DNA from: Cacconaster sp045114175
Lineage (GTDB): Bacteria; Bacteroidota; Bacteroidia; Bacteroidales; UBA932
Assembly: GCA_045114175.1 (NCBI GenBank)
Contig: JBGUJZ010000039.1
Location: 13,884-77,883 of the forward strand
DNA length: 64,000 nt
Direction of reading: 5' to 3'
Below are positions 8,173 to 16,854 of this stretch, piece by piece. The number at the start of each line of letters is the position of its first letter. Positions within the stretch are counted from its first letter, which is position 1. The notes under the pieces are model-generated. The model worked only from the letters and a program-made list of their open reading frames with translations, had not been told where the DNA came from and did not search any database. The translations under genes and the position numbers were made by a program.

Positions 8173-9303
8173 ATGAAGTTCGAGGTTGTATCACGCGATA
8201 GCGCATCTTCCGCAAGGGCCGCGCTCCTGACCACCGGTCACGGAGTGATCGAGACCCCTATCTTCATGCCGGTCGGTACGGTCGGCAGCGTGAAGGGGGT
8301 CTATCATCGCGACCTGCGGGAAGATATCGGCGCGCAGATCATCCTCGGCAATACTTACCATCTCTATCTCCGCCCCGGTCTGGATATCCTGCGCCGAGCC
8401 GGCGGCTTGCACGCCTTCACCTCGTGGGATAGGCCCATTCTGACGGACAGCGGCGGCTTTCAGGTCTTTTCGCTGACGCAGATCCGCAAGATCACCGCAG
8501 AGGGTTGCACCTTCCAGAGCCATATCGACGGCTCGCGCCACACCTTCACGCCGGAGAACAACGTGGATACCCAGCGCATCATCGGCGCCGACATCATGAT
8601 GGCGCTCGACGAGTGCTGCCCGGGCGATGCCGACCATGCCTATGCGGCCAAGTCATTGAAACTGACGCAGGGATGGCTGGAGCGCTTTGCCCGCCGGTTC
8701 GATGAGACCGAGCCGCTCTACGGCTACGAGCAGGTCTTCTTCCCCATCGTGCAGGGTTGTGTCTATCCGGATCTGCGCACCGCCGCGGCAGAACATGCCG
8801 TGAAGCTGGACCGCGCCGGCTATGCGATCGGCGGACTGGCCGTGGGTGAGCCAACGGAAAAGATGTATGAGATCATCGAACTGCTCCACTCGCTGCTGCC
8901 GGCCGACAAGCCCCGCTATCTGATGGGAGTCGGCACGCCGGCCAACCTGCTGGAGGCCATTGCCCGTGGCGTGGATATGTTCGACTGCGTGATGCCCACG
9001 CGCAACGGCCGCAACGGCATGATCTTCACTTGGCAGGGCAAGATCAACCTGCGCAATCAGAAGTGGGAGGACGACTTCTCGCCGCTCGATCCGGAGGGAA
9101 CCTCGTTCGTGGATCACACCTATACCCGCGCCTACCTGCGCCACCTCTTCGTGGCAGGGGAGATGCTCGCCGCCCAGATTGCCAGCGAGCACAACCTCGC
9201 CTTCTACCTGGAACTGGTCCGCAGGGCGCGTCAGCACATCATCGCCGGTGACTTCCTCGCCTGGAAGAACGCCGTCATTCCCCAACTTGAAAACCGGTTG
9301 TAG
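8173..9303 (+). CDS. tgt: queuine/preQ1 tRNA-ribosyltransferase
   Basis: Tgt exchanges guanine-34 of tRNAs for Asp, Asn, His and Tyr with preQ1 in queuosine synthesis. The 376-residue protein has the general acid/base aspartate in DSGGFQVFS (D92), the GGLAVGEP binding loop, and the nucleophile aspartate in FDCVMPTRNGRNG (D271). Length is normal. The odd point is the zinc site. Where canonical bacterial Tgt has a CxCxxC cluster before the YSRAYLRHL helix, this protein reads GTSFVDHTYTRAYLRHL (about 309-325) with no cysteine, although the helix itself and the later HNLAFY are kept. The enzyme probably folds without structural zinc there. It sits 9 bases after the kinase gene and 3 bases before the permease gene. 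Confidence 0.95.
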   Translation: MKFEVVSRDSASSARAALLTTGHGVIETPIFMPVGTVGSVKGVYHRDLREDIGAQIILGNTYHLYLRPGLDILRRAGGLHAFTSWDRPILTDSGGFQVFSLTQIRKITAEGCTFQSHIDGSRHTFTPENNVDTQRIIGADIMMALDECCPGDADHAYAAKSLKLTQGWLERFARRFDETEPLYGYEQVFFPIVQGCVYPDLRTAAAEHAVKLDRAGYAIGGLAVGEPTEKMYEIIELLHSLLPADKPRYLMGVGTPANLLEAIARGVDMFDCVMPTRNGRNGMIFTWQGKINLRNQKWEDDFSPLDPEGTSFVDHTYTRAYLRHLFVAGEMLAAQIASEHNLAFYLELVRRARQHIIAGDFLAWKNAVIPQLENRL

Positions 9304-9306
9304 CCC

Positions 9307-10404
9307 ATGAAAAAGAATATCCTCTTCAACAAGCTCGACTGGTACATCATCAAGAAGTACATCGGCACCTACTTCTTCACGATCCTCATCGTGGTGTTGG
9401 TGGTGATTATCTTCGACGTAAGCGAGAAGATCGACAAGTTCGTGGACAACGAGGTGACGCTGAAGGAGATTATCTTTGATTATTACGGCGGCTTTATCCC
9501 GTGGATTCTGAACAGCTTCGGGCCGTTGCTGGTCTTCATTGCCGCCATCTTCTTCACCTCGCAGCTGGCTTCGCACAGCGAGATCGTAGCCATGCTCAGC
9601 AGCGGTGTGAGTTTCCGCCGGTTGCTGCTGCCCTACATGGCTTCCGCCACGTTGCTGGCCGCCCTCTATCTGGTGTTGGGCTTCTATATCATCCCACCCG
9701 CCAACCAGCACCGGTTAGACTTCGAAAACAAATACATCAAGACCCAGAAGACCAACCTGAACAGCCGGAATGTCCATTACCAGATTGCCCCCGGCCAGTT
9801 CGTCTATGTGGAACAGTTCAGCAGCTGGTCGAATACCGCCTACCGTTTCACCCTGGAGACCATCGACGAGACCGGACTGAAATCCAAGCTCTCCGCCGAA
9901 TCGGCCGCCTGGGACACCGTGGCCTGCTGCTGGAAGCTCCGCAACTACTACCAGCGGGATTTCTACGGCGCATCGGAGGTGGTACACGCGGGCCGTTACA
10001 AAGACACGGTCATCAACCTGACCGTTGAGGATTTCTACCGGCGCAAGAATATCGTGGAATCGCTCTCCGAGCCCGAGTTGGAAAACCTCATCGCCATCCA
10101 GAAGATGCGCGGCGACGACATGGTCAAGTATGCCCTCATCGAGAAGCATACCCGTATCGCAACACCCTTCTCCGCCTTCATCCTGACCCTGATGGCGGTG
10201 GCCCTCTCCTCACGGAAGCGCCGTGGCGGAATCGGCCTGAACATTGGTGTAGGCCTGGCGTTGAGCTTCTCCTACATTCTTTTCCAACGCTTCGCGCAGA
10301 TGTTTGTCCATACCGGCACGCTCCCCACGGGGCTGGCCATCTGGCTCCCGAACATCCTCTATGCCATCATTGCGTACGCCCTCTACCGGATGGCCCCCAA
10401 GTAG
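9307..10404 (+). CDS. LptF/LptG family permease
   Basis: Inner-membrane subunit of the lipopolysaccharide exporter: with LptB and LptC, the LptF/LptG pair extracts LPS from the inner membrane for transport to the outer membrane. The 365-residue protein has the YjgP/YjgQ layout: LDWYIIKKYIGTYFFT before helix 1, helices at about 19-37, 63-82 and 103-121, a periplasmic beta-jellyroll region at about 130-265, then three further helices near the C-terminus. I cannot tell LptF from LptG by eye. It follows tgt by 3 bases and is probably co-transcribed with it. Confidence 0.85.
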   Translation: MKKNILFNKLDWYIIKKYIGTYFFTILIVVLVVIIFDVSEKIDKFVDNEVTLKEIIFDYYGGFIPWILNSFGPLLVFIAAIFFTSQLASHSEIVAMLSSGVSFRRLLLPYMASATLLAALYLVLGFYIIPPANQHRLDFENKYIKTQKTNLNSRNVHYQIAPGQFVYVEQFSSWSNTAYRFTLETIDETGLKSKLSAESAAWDTVACCWKLRNYYQRDFYGASEVVHAGRYKDTVINLTVEDFYRRKNIVESLSEPELENLIAIQKMRGDDMVKYALIEKHTRIATPFSAFILTLMAVALSSRKRRGGIGLNIGVGLALSFSYILFQRFAQMFVHTGTLPTGLAIWLPNILYAIIAYALYRMAPK

Positions 10405-10431
10405 CCAATAATCAAACAGTAATCATACGTT

Positions 10432-11709
10432 ATGAATCCGAAAACCAACATCAAGCTCCGCCTCATCGTGATGAACTACCTGATCTTCGCGGTGTGGGGA
10501 TCGTATCTCTGCTCGCTGGGTATCTACCTGAGCCGTATCGGCATGGGCGCCCAGATCGGACAATTCTTTGCTATCCAGGGTATCGTCTCGCTCTTTATGC
10601 CGGCCCTGATGGGTATCGTGGCCGACCGCTGGATTCCGGCTCAGAAACTGCTCGGTATCTGCCACTTCATTGCAGCGGTCTTCCTCGCTATAGCCGGTTT
10701 CATGGGACTCAAATATGGCAGCGAAGTCACCTTCGGCCAGATCTTCCCCTGGTATGCCGTGAGCGTGGCTTTCTTCATGCCGACCATCGCGCTGGGCAAC
10801 TCCGTTTCCTATAACGCGCTGACCAAGAACGGAATGGATACGGTCAAGGACTATCCGCCCATCCGCGTCTTCGGTACCATCGGATTCATTCTCTCCATGT
10901 GGATCGTGAACTTCACGGGATTCAAGAACGACTACAACCAGCTCTTCGTTTCCGCCGGTTGGGGCCTGATCCTTGCGGTCTATGCCTTCACGCTGCCGAA
11001 CTGCCCGGTGAACAAGGCTGCCAAGGGCGCTTCGCTGGTGGATGCGTTCGGCCTGCGTGCTTTCGCCCTCTTCAAGGACGCCAAGATGTGCATCTTCTTC
11101 ATCTTCTCCTTCCTGCTGGGTATGTGCCTCCAGGTGACCAACGGTTTTGCAACGCCCTATCTGGATGCGTTCGGCCGCCTGCCGGAGTTTGCAGATGCGT
11201 TCGCCGTCAAGAACAACGTCTTCCTCTCTTCCATTTCGCAGGTTTCCGAGACCCTCTGCATCCTGCTGATTCCCTTCTTCCTGCGGAAGTTCGGTATCAA
11301 GAAGGTGATGCTCATCTCCTTCGTGGCGTGGTTCCTGCGCTTCGGATTCCTCGGCGCCGGCAGCCCGACCGGATTCGGCCTGGTGCTCTTCGTCCTCTCG
11401 ATGATTGTTTACGGCGTGGCTTTCGACTTCTTCAACATCAGCGGCTCGCTCTTCGTTGACAAGAATACGGATGAGAAAATCCGCAGCAGTGCACAGGGTG
11501 TCTTCATGATGATGACCAACGGCCTGGGTGCAACCGTGGGTTCGTTCTGCGCGCAGTGGGTGGTGAACAACTTTACCGCCGGCAAGGAAGGGGCTGAGTT
11601 GATGGCTGGCTGGACGGGTGCCTGGTACGTCTTTGCAGGTTTCGCCCTGGTTCTGGCAGTCCTCTTCGCCCTGGTATTCAAGTACAAACACAACCCGAAC
11701 GAAGCCTAG
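10432..11709 (+). CDS. MFS nucleoside transporter (NupG-like)
   Basis: Inner-membrane major-facilitator protein of 425 residues with about twelve hydrophobic helices. The opening LRLIVMNYLIFAVWGSY, the GIVADRW loop between helices 2 and 3, and GNSVSYNAL fit the nucleoside:H+ symporter family (NupG/XapB type). This family imports purine and pyrimidine nucleosides. The loop FDFFNISGSLFVDKNT and the C-terminal AWYVFAGFALVLA helix are also typical. It may feed the PfkB-family kinase encoded three genes upstream. No Shine-Dalgarno is visible. A convergent BACON lipoprotein gene ends 10 bases downstream. Confidence 0.85.
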   Translation: MNPKTNIKLRLIVMNYLIFAVWGSYLCSLGIYLSRIGMGAQIGQFFAIQGIVSLFMPALMGIVADRWIPAQKLLGICHFIAAVFLAIAGFMGLKYGSEVTFGQIFPWYAVSVAFFMPTIALGNSVSYNALTKNGMDTVKDYPPIRVFGTIGFILSMWIVNFTGFKNDYNQLFVSAGWGLILAVYAFTLPNCPVNKAAKGASLVDAFGLRAFALFKDAKMCIFFIFSFLLGMCLQVTNGFATPYLDAFGRLPEFADAFAVKNNVFLSSISQVSETLCILLIPFFLRKFGIKKVMLISFVAWFLRFGFLGAGSPTGFGLVLFVLSMIVYGVAFDFFNISGSLFVDKNTDEKIRSSAQGVFMMMTNGLGATVGSFCAQWVVNNFTAGKEGAELMAGWTGAWYVFAGFALVLAVLFALVFKYKHNPNEA

Positions 11710-11718
11710 CGCTGGCTC

Positions 11719-12087
11719 CTACAGGCCGGAGGCTTGAATCACCGTCAGTCGCTTGCGGATAGTTTCGCTGGCGATGGTGACGGTGCATTTGCGCTCGTCG
11801 TCCGCATTGGCGGTGGTCTCGATACCGACCGTCAGATCGCCGTCGCCATTGGTGGCGCCTGCCGTGAGCCAGCCGGAACCCTCGCTGCCGATGGTCAGTT
11901 TCCACTTGACGTTGGCTTCTACAGCCACGGGGAGCACGCCGCCGGCTGCCGTGAAGCGGAGTGTATCCGGGTTCAGCGTAATCTCCGGCAGGACGTAGCG
12001 CTCACACCCACAGAACTGCGTCAGAAGCAGCCCGGATGCGCAAAGCGCAAGGAACAGCGTGCGGAATTTCTTGAGGGTTACCTTCAT
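11719..12087 (-). CDS. single-BACON-domain lipoprotein
   Basis: Short exported protein of 122 residues with a hydrophobic signal segment and a cysteine pair (QFCGCERY) that can serve as lipobox. The remainder, from PEITLNPDTLRFTAAGG to KRLTVIQASGL, has the strand pattern of one BACON domain, an Ig-like module linked in Bacteroidota to binding mucin or other glycans at the surface. It is divergent from another BACON lipoprotein gene. The -7 box lies only 7 bases before the start codon, so the transcript probably has almost no leader. Confidence 0.7.
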   Translation of the reverse strand: MKVTLKKFRTLFLALCASGLLLTQFCGCERYVLPEITLNPDTLRFTAAGGVLPVAVEANVKWKLTIGSEGSGWLTAGATNGDGDLTVGIETTANADDERKCTVTIASETIRKRLTVIQASGL

Positions 12088-12094
12088 TTCGGCC

Positions 12095-12102
12095 CAAAGT
12101 TA
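12095..12102 (-). promoter_or_regulatory. -7 box close to the start codon
   Basis: TAACTTTG on the minus strand matches TAnnTTTG and is separated from the ATG at 12087 by only 7 bases. Transcription would begin at or just before the start codon. Confidence 0.55.
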
Positions 12103-12152
12103 GGAAAAAAAGCATAACTTTACGTTTTGATCAAACAGAAAGACCCGATACC

Positions 12153-12761
12153 ATGAAATACAGCACATATCTAGCGGTTCTCTGCGCGGCTCTGATGCTT
12201 TTCGGCTGCAAGAAGACCATCGTGCCGGAAATCTCGTTGAGTGAAACCGCCGTCGTCCTGAGTCCGGATGGCGCAACGGGCACCACGGAGGTGACCTGCA
12301 ACTGCACCTGGTCCACGACCACCAGCCTGGAAACCATCACCGTAGATCCGGCGGAGGGCGAAGGCGACGCCACGGTTCGCATTACGATCCCCGCCAACAA
12401 TACCGGCGCGATCCGCACCCTCCGCGTGACCTTCTCGGCCAAAGGAACTGAAAAGACGGCGACGGCCAAATATGTGATTACGCAGGATGCCCAGCCCTAT
12501 CTAAGCTTCCCTACGGCAACCGGCACCATCGGTGCTGCCGGCGGCGGCCTCCGCGTCGTGCTTGAGTCCAACGGAGAGTGGACCACGACCGTCTCCAATA
12601 CGGGTATCACCGTGGATCCCGCCTCCAATTCCTATACGCAAACGCTCGCACTGACCGTTCCCGCCAACACGACCGGTGCGCCGATCGTTCATACTGTTAC
12701 GGCTTCGCTCGTGAAAGACGCTTCCGTCAAGAGCACCTACACCTTAACCCAATCCAACTGA
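12153..12761 (+). CDS. two-BACON-domain lipoprotein
   Basis: Lipoprotein of 202 residues with signal peptide and lipobox MLFGC (C19). Two similar beta-sandwich repeats follow, each with the BACON pattern of TVDPA near the middle and a YVITQD or YTLTQSN end strand. The likely role is surface attachment to glycans or assisting a partner enzyme; this is inferred from the domain type. Its TGA stop overlaps the ATG of the S46 peptidase gene (TGATG), so the two are translationally coupled, which points to a shared envelope function. Confidence 0.75.
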   Translation: MKYSTYLAVLCAALMLFGCKKTIVPEISLSETAVVLSPDGATGTTEVTCNCTWSTTTSLETITVDPAEGEGDATVRITIPANNTGAIRTLRVTFSAKGTEKTATAKYVITQDAQPYLSFPTATGTIGAAGGGLRVVLESNGEWTTTVSNTGITVDPASNSYTQTLALTVPANTTGAPIVHTVTASLVKDASVKSTYTLTQSN

Positions 12762-14923
12762 TGAAACTCCGCAAACTTCTCTTCGCCGCCCTGCTGATGG
12801 CAGCGGCAGCCGCTCCCGCATTGGCCGATGAAGGCATGTGGCTCGTTAACATGATTGAAGGCAAGCTGCACAAGCAGATGGCAGCAGCCGGCCTGAAACT
12901 CAAATCCAACGTGCTTTACGATGAAAACAACATCTCGCTGAGCGACGCTGTGGTCTCGCTGGCCTTCGGCTGCAGCGGCAGCATGATCTCCAACGACGGT
13001 CTGATGATCACCAACCATCACTGCGCCTACGGCGACATCCACGCCCTGAGTACCCCGGAGCACAACTATCTGGAAGACGGTTTCTGCGCCCTGCAGCGCA
13101 AAGATGAGATGCCCGTTCACAGCGAGGGAATCTACTTCCTGAAGAAGGTAGTGGATATTACCGACGAGGTGCAGCATCTGCGCGACTCGTTTCAGGTGGA
13201 GAAACGCCCCATGGCCATGCGCCGCGTCTATGCCGTCATCGAATCCAAATACCAGAAGATCTATGAGGGTCAGGGGGAAGTGATCTGCTCCTCCTACTGG
13301 TCCGGCCAGCGCTATATGATTGCCCTCTATCAGGTTTACAAGGATGTGCGCCTGGTGGCTGCACCGCCGGTTTGCATGGCAACCTTCGGCGCTGAGGTGG
13401 ACAACTGGGAGTGGCCGCAGCAGAAATGCGACTTCACCATCTACCGCATCTACACCGCGCCCGACGGCTCCCCGGCGGAGTTTTCGCCGGACAACGTGCC
13501 GTTCCATCCCAAGCGGGTGCTCACCATCAATGCGGGCGGTCTGCACGATGGCGACTTCGTGATGGTGATGGGCTATCCGGGCCGCACCGACCGCTACGCC
13601 TCCTCCTATTCGGTCCACAATACCGCTTCGCAGGTGAACCCCGTGCAGGCCTTCTACCGCAAGGAGCAGATGAAGATCATCGACAAATGGTCCAACCTCG
13701 ATCCCAAGGTGCGCTTGCTCTATGCGGACCGCTATTTCATGCTGAGCAACGTGCAGGAGATTCGCGAAGGCGAGATCTACTGCTACAACCGGTTCGATGT
13801 GCCGGCCATCAAGCGCCGCACGCAGGAGGAACCGCTGCAGGCCTGGATCGACGCGGATCCCGAGCGCAAGGCCCAGTGGGGCACGCTGATTCCCGACCTC
13901 GCCAAGAAATACAAAGATCTGGAGTGGATCAACCAGCAGATCAACTATTACCGTGAAACCCTCGTCAACGGATATCGTCTCGGCCGGGTGAGCAGCACCG
14001 TGACGCGTACCGCCGCCAAGGCCGGCGCGCCGGAGGTGGTGATTGCCGACAGTGCCTCCGTGATACGCCAGGTGGAACGCAACTACAGCCAGATCGACCT
14101 GCGCGTGGAGCGCGAGATCTTCGATTTCTCGCTGCGCGAATATTTCCGCCACGTGGATCGTCAGTTCTGGGGTGAATATCTCCAGGGGCTCTACGACCAG
14201 TTCGAAGGGAATGCGGACGCAATCGGCGAGTATCTCTGGAGCAACTCCATCTACAGCGATGAAGCCCGGCTGCGCGCTACGCTGGCCGAGGCCCACACCC
14301 CCGAGTTCTATGCCCAGGATCCGCTGCAGCAGATGTTTGCTTCGGTAAGCATGCTGGCATTCAATAAGGTACGCAATGAAATCGAAGCCGGCCAGTCACT
14401 CTCGCAGGCCGAAACCCGCTACAAACGCGTGCTCTACAAGATGCGTCTGGACAAGGGCGAGGTGCAGTATGCCGACGCCAACTCCACGATGCGTCTGACC
14501 TACGGCAAGGTGGGCCCGATCTCCCCGCGCGACGCTGTGACCGTGGCTTCCCGCACCAGCGTGGAGGGTATCCTCGAGAAGTACAACCCGGACGAGTACA
14601 TCTTCTCCCTAAAACCTGAGATCCTTGCCCTTTATCAAAAGGGTGACTGGGGCCGATGGGGCGAGAAGGGCAAACTCTATGCAAACTTCTTGAGCAACTG
14701 CGACATCACCGGCGGCAACTCCGGCAGCCCGGTCTTCGATGCCCGCGGCCGACTCGTGGGTCTGGCCTTCGACGGCAACAAGGAAGGCCTCGCCGGCGAC
14801 ACCTACTTTGATCCGCAGATGAACAAGTGCATCAGCGTGGACATCCGCTTCGTCCTCTGGACCCTGGACAAATACATGCACGCCGACGCCCTCCTCGCAG
14901 AACTGGATATCGTTACCAAATAG
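12761..14923 (+). CDS. S46 family dipeptidyl-peptidase (DPP7-like)
   Basis: Periplasmic serine peptidase of 720 residues that removes dipeptides from the N-terminus of oligopeptides, a main route by which Bacteroidota assimilate protein. A signal peptide (1-22) precedes the mature enzyme. The catalytic histidine lies in ITNHHCAYG (about 86-87), the aspartate in KCDFTIYR (D224), and the serine in GGNSGSPVF (S654). Eighteen residues after the serine is glycine (AFDGN), as in DPP7, which prefers hydrophobic P1 residues; acidic-specific DPP11 has arginine there. The frame is open from 12578, but the signal peptide fixes the start at 12761, overlapping the stop of the BACON lipoprotein gene. Confidence 0.94.
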   Translation: MKLRKLLFAALLMAAAAAPALADEGMWLVNMIEGKLHKQMAAAGLKLKSNVLYDENNISLSDAVVSLAFGCSGSMISNDGLMITNHHCAYGDIHALSTPEHNYLEDGFCALQRKDEMPVHSEGIYFLKKVVDITDEVQHLRDSFQVEKRPMAMRRVYAVIESKYQKIYEGQGEVICSSYWSGQRYMIALYQVYKDVRLVAAPPVCMATFGAEVDNWEWPQQKCDFTIYRIYTAPDGSPAEFSPDNVPFHPKRVLTINAGGLHDGDFVMVMGYPGRTDRYASSYSVHNTASQVNPVQAFYRKEQMKIIDKWSNLDPKVRLLYADRYFMLSNVQEIREGEIYCYNRFDVPAIKRRTQEEPLQAWIDADPERKAQWGTLIPDLAKKYKDLEWINQQINYYRETLVNGYRLGRVSSTVTRTAAKAGAPEVVIADSASVIRQVERNYSQIDLRVEREIFDFSLREYFRHVDRQFWGEYLQGLYDQFEGNADAIGEYLWSNSIYSDEARLRATLAEAHTPEFYAQDPLQQMFASVSMLAFNKVRNEIEAGQSLSQAETRYKRVLYKMRLDKGEVQYADANSTMRLTYGKVGPISPRDAVTVASRTSVEGILEKYNPDEYIFSLKPEILALYQKGDWGRWGEKGKLYANFLSNCDITGGNSGSPVFDARGRLVGLAFDGNKEGLAGDTYFDPQMNKCISVDIRFVLWTLDKYMHADALLAELDIVTK

Positions 14924-14993
14924 CCCGTACTTCCTCCGCCCGGGACCGCAGACAGGGCTTGCAATGTAAATCACTGGTACACTGAAAGTTAGT

Positions 14994-15030
14994 CAATGTC
15001 CTATCCTCCACTGCAGGGGGTAGGACATTG
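14994..15030 (+). terminator. hairpin after the S46 peptidase gene
   Basis: Inverted repeat CAATGTCCTA (14994-15003) / TAGGACATTG (15021-15030), extended inward by further pairs. It lies 70 bases after the peptidase stop. No long T-run follows, so it is a plausible but weak terminator. Confidence 0.45.
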
Positions 15031-15053
15031 TGTTATTGCCAGAGAATCAGTAA

Positions 15054-15083
15054 CTTGCATTGCAAGGAAATAACCTAAATTTG
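15054..15083 (+). promoter_or_regulatory. promoter and operator-like palindrome of the sigma factor operon
   Basis: The -7 box TAAATTTG is at 15076-15083, about 50 bases before the sigma factor start. Ten bases upstream is the palindrome CTTGCATTGCAAG (15054-15066), in the position of the -33 region. It could be an operator or an extracytoplasmic-sigma-type -35 element; both are inference. Confidence 0.45.
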
Positions 15084-15134
15084 TAAGACGTACTTTGTGG
15101 GTATCCACGTTATATTAGCAGAGAGATAGAAAAC

Positions 15135-15686
15135 GTGTTGGAAGAAACGGATTTGATCAAATCGTGTTCCGCAGGGGAACGTGCGGCGCAGGAGGAGTTG
15201 TATACCCGTTATGCAACCAAGGTTTTCACGTGTTGCAGACGATACTGTGATAACGATGCTGATGCAGAAGATATCCTGCAAGATACGTTTCTGGTGGCCT
15301 TTGACCGAATAACGTCTTTCAACTACAGGGGGAGCACTTCCTTGCAGGCGTGGCTCTGCAGGATCGCCATCAACCAGGCGATAGATAGAATTCGGAAGCG
15401 TCGGCGGTGGCCGGTGTTGATTCGCGATTCGGAGAAGGACGACGTGGCGGCGCCGCAGGAAGAGGAACTCGAAGGGGTTCCTCCAGAAAAGTTGCTGGAG
15501 ATGATTGCCGCACTGCCTGAGATGAGAAGAGCCGTTTTCAATCTCTACTGTTTAGATTGTTACACGCATCGGGAAATAGGCGAGATGTTGGGTATCAGCG
15601 AAAAAGGTTCAGCGAGCATACTGGCGAAGGCCAGGAACCAGTTGAAACGGGAGATAAACAAGTATTTAAAGGTAAAAAGGTTGTAA
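15135..15686 (+). CDS. ECF-type RNA polymerase sigma factor
   Basis: Sigma factor of 183 residues with region 2 (DADAEDILQDTFLVAF then LQAWLCRIAINQAIDRIRKR) and region 4 (LPEMRRAVFNLY, HREIGEMLGISEKGSASIL). There is no region 1 or 3, as in extracytoplasmic-function sigma factors. The likely start is the GTG at 15135; a TTG follows at the next codon. The stop codon is directly followed by the ATG of an anti-sigma-like protein, the standard arrangement for a sigma factor held by a membrane partner until an envelope signal arrives. A barrel protein gene completes the operon and may be the sensor or a target. Moderate GC content differs from the neighbouring peptidase gene. Confidence 0.93.
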   Translation: MLEETDLIKSCSAGERAAQEELYTRYATKVFTCCRRYCDNDADAEDILQDTFLVAFDRITSFNYRGSTSLQAWLCRIAINQAIDRIRKRRRWPVLIRDSEKDDVAAPQEEELEGVPPEKLLEMIAALPEMRRAVFNLYCLDCYTHREIGEMLGISEKGSASILAKARNQLKREINKYLKVKRL

Positions 15687-16844
15687 ATGGAACGGTGGGA
15701 ACAGATCATCAAAGATAAACTGGAGGCTTACGAAAGTCCGCTTCCCGCTGGCGGTTTTGCCCGACTGAGCGAAGCCCACGCAGTGAAAGCGGCCGCCAGC
15801 CGTCGGTTCCGCCTCGCCCTTGGCTTTACAACAGCTGCTGTAGCGGCAGGTCTCGCCTTATTCCTCTTGTTGAAAGGACCCGAAGAAACCAAAGAGAACC
15901 CTACCCTTCAGGAGGAAGCCATTGCACAGGTGCAGCCCGCACCGCAAGTATCTCCCACGTTGCCAGTTCCCTCTGCGCCGCAGATGCCGCCCACTCAACG
16001 GGTAGTGCCACGGCCTGTGAAAACGCCAAACGCAGCGATGGAGCCGGTGAAATCCACCGCGGAGGTAAGCGTCACAGAAGCGCCATCCATCGCGGAGAAC
16101 CTCTCCACGACGAATCCTGCTCCCGAAAACCAGGCATCTGCCCCTGCAATTGAAATCGGGCCGGAGCCCAAAACTCGTGCTTCCCGAACTCTTCACATCG
16201 GCACGAAAGACCTCAAGATCGCCGGTGTCGGCACCGCTGGTCTCCTTGCCACCTCCTTGTTGGCGAATCATCTACAGACGATACAATCTGGCTTATCTGG
16301 TGAACCGGGTGATTTTGCTCCACATGAAGGTCCGGATTATGCCGGAACTAAACCCACGACCCCTCCGCGTCATTTCTTTCCTTTCAGGGCGGGACTCTCA
16401 GTAGGATATCCGATATCAGAGCGGACGCGCATCACGAGCGGACTTGACTATTCCCTGTATTCTTCTCAAATAGAGGTATACGCGGAGAATCAATACAAAT
16501 GGGTAACGCAAAAAGTTCATTATTTAGGAATTCCGTTCCGTGTGGATTTGAGCATTCTCTCCGGTAACCGATATGACATCTATCTAGGAGGCGGATTGGA
16601 GGCTGAACTTTGCCTGGCGGGAACTGTGGATGGAAGAAGGGTATATGGTTGTGACGGAATAGAATTCTCGCTACTGGGGGCCGCCGGCGCCCAGTGGATG
16701 ATGACGAAGCATGCGGGCCTCTACCTGGAGCCCACCCTCTCCTGGCTGCCGCTGGCAGACGATATTATTCCTAAAACCTATCGCACGGAACATCCTGTGA
16801 TGTTTTCCGTTATCTTTGGTATTCGGTTCATGATTGATAAATAA
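15687..16844 (+). CDS. anti-sigma-like membrane protein with C-terminal beta-barrel region
   Basis: 385-residue protein with an unusual layout. A short cytoplasmic N-terminus starts MERWEQIIKDKLEAYESPLP and resembles the WxxIxxKLExYE opening of Bacteroidota anti-sigma-like proteins. One membrane helix is at about 42-63, and a long proline/alanine/glutamate-rich segment spans about 64-165. The last 170 residues have alternating strands ending in VIFGIRFMIDK, typical of small outer-membrane beta-barrels (PorT/OmpW-like). It could span the periplasm from the inner membrane to the outer membrane. The gene starts on the base after the sigma factor stop, supporting a role in sigma control. The function is inferred from position and topology. 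Confidence 0.65.
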   Translation: MERWEQIIKDKLEAYESPLPAGGFARLSEAHAVKAAASRRFRLALGFTTAAVAAGLALFLLLKGPEETKENPTLQEEAIAQVQPAPQVSPTLPVPSAPQMPPTQRVVPRPVKTPNAAMEPVKSTAEVSVTEAPSIAENLSTTNPAPENQASAPAIEIGPEPKTRASRTLHIGTKDLKIAGVGTAGLLATSLLANHLQTIQSGLSGEPGDFAPHEGPDYAGTKPTTPPRHFFPFRAGLSVGYPISERTRITSGLDYSLYSSQIEVYAENQYKWVTQKVHYLGIPFRVDLSILSGNRYDIYLGGGLEAELCLAGTVDGRRVYGCDGIEFSLLGAAGAQWMMTKHAGLYLEPTLSWLPLADDIIPKTYRTEHPVMFSVIFGIRFMIDK

Positions 16845-16854
16845 ATCCCAGACT

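Noticed and set aside
12578..12760. N-terminal extension of the S46 peptidase
   Set aside because: Overlaps the second BACON domain in another frame and lies in front of a perfect signal peptide that begins at 12761.
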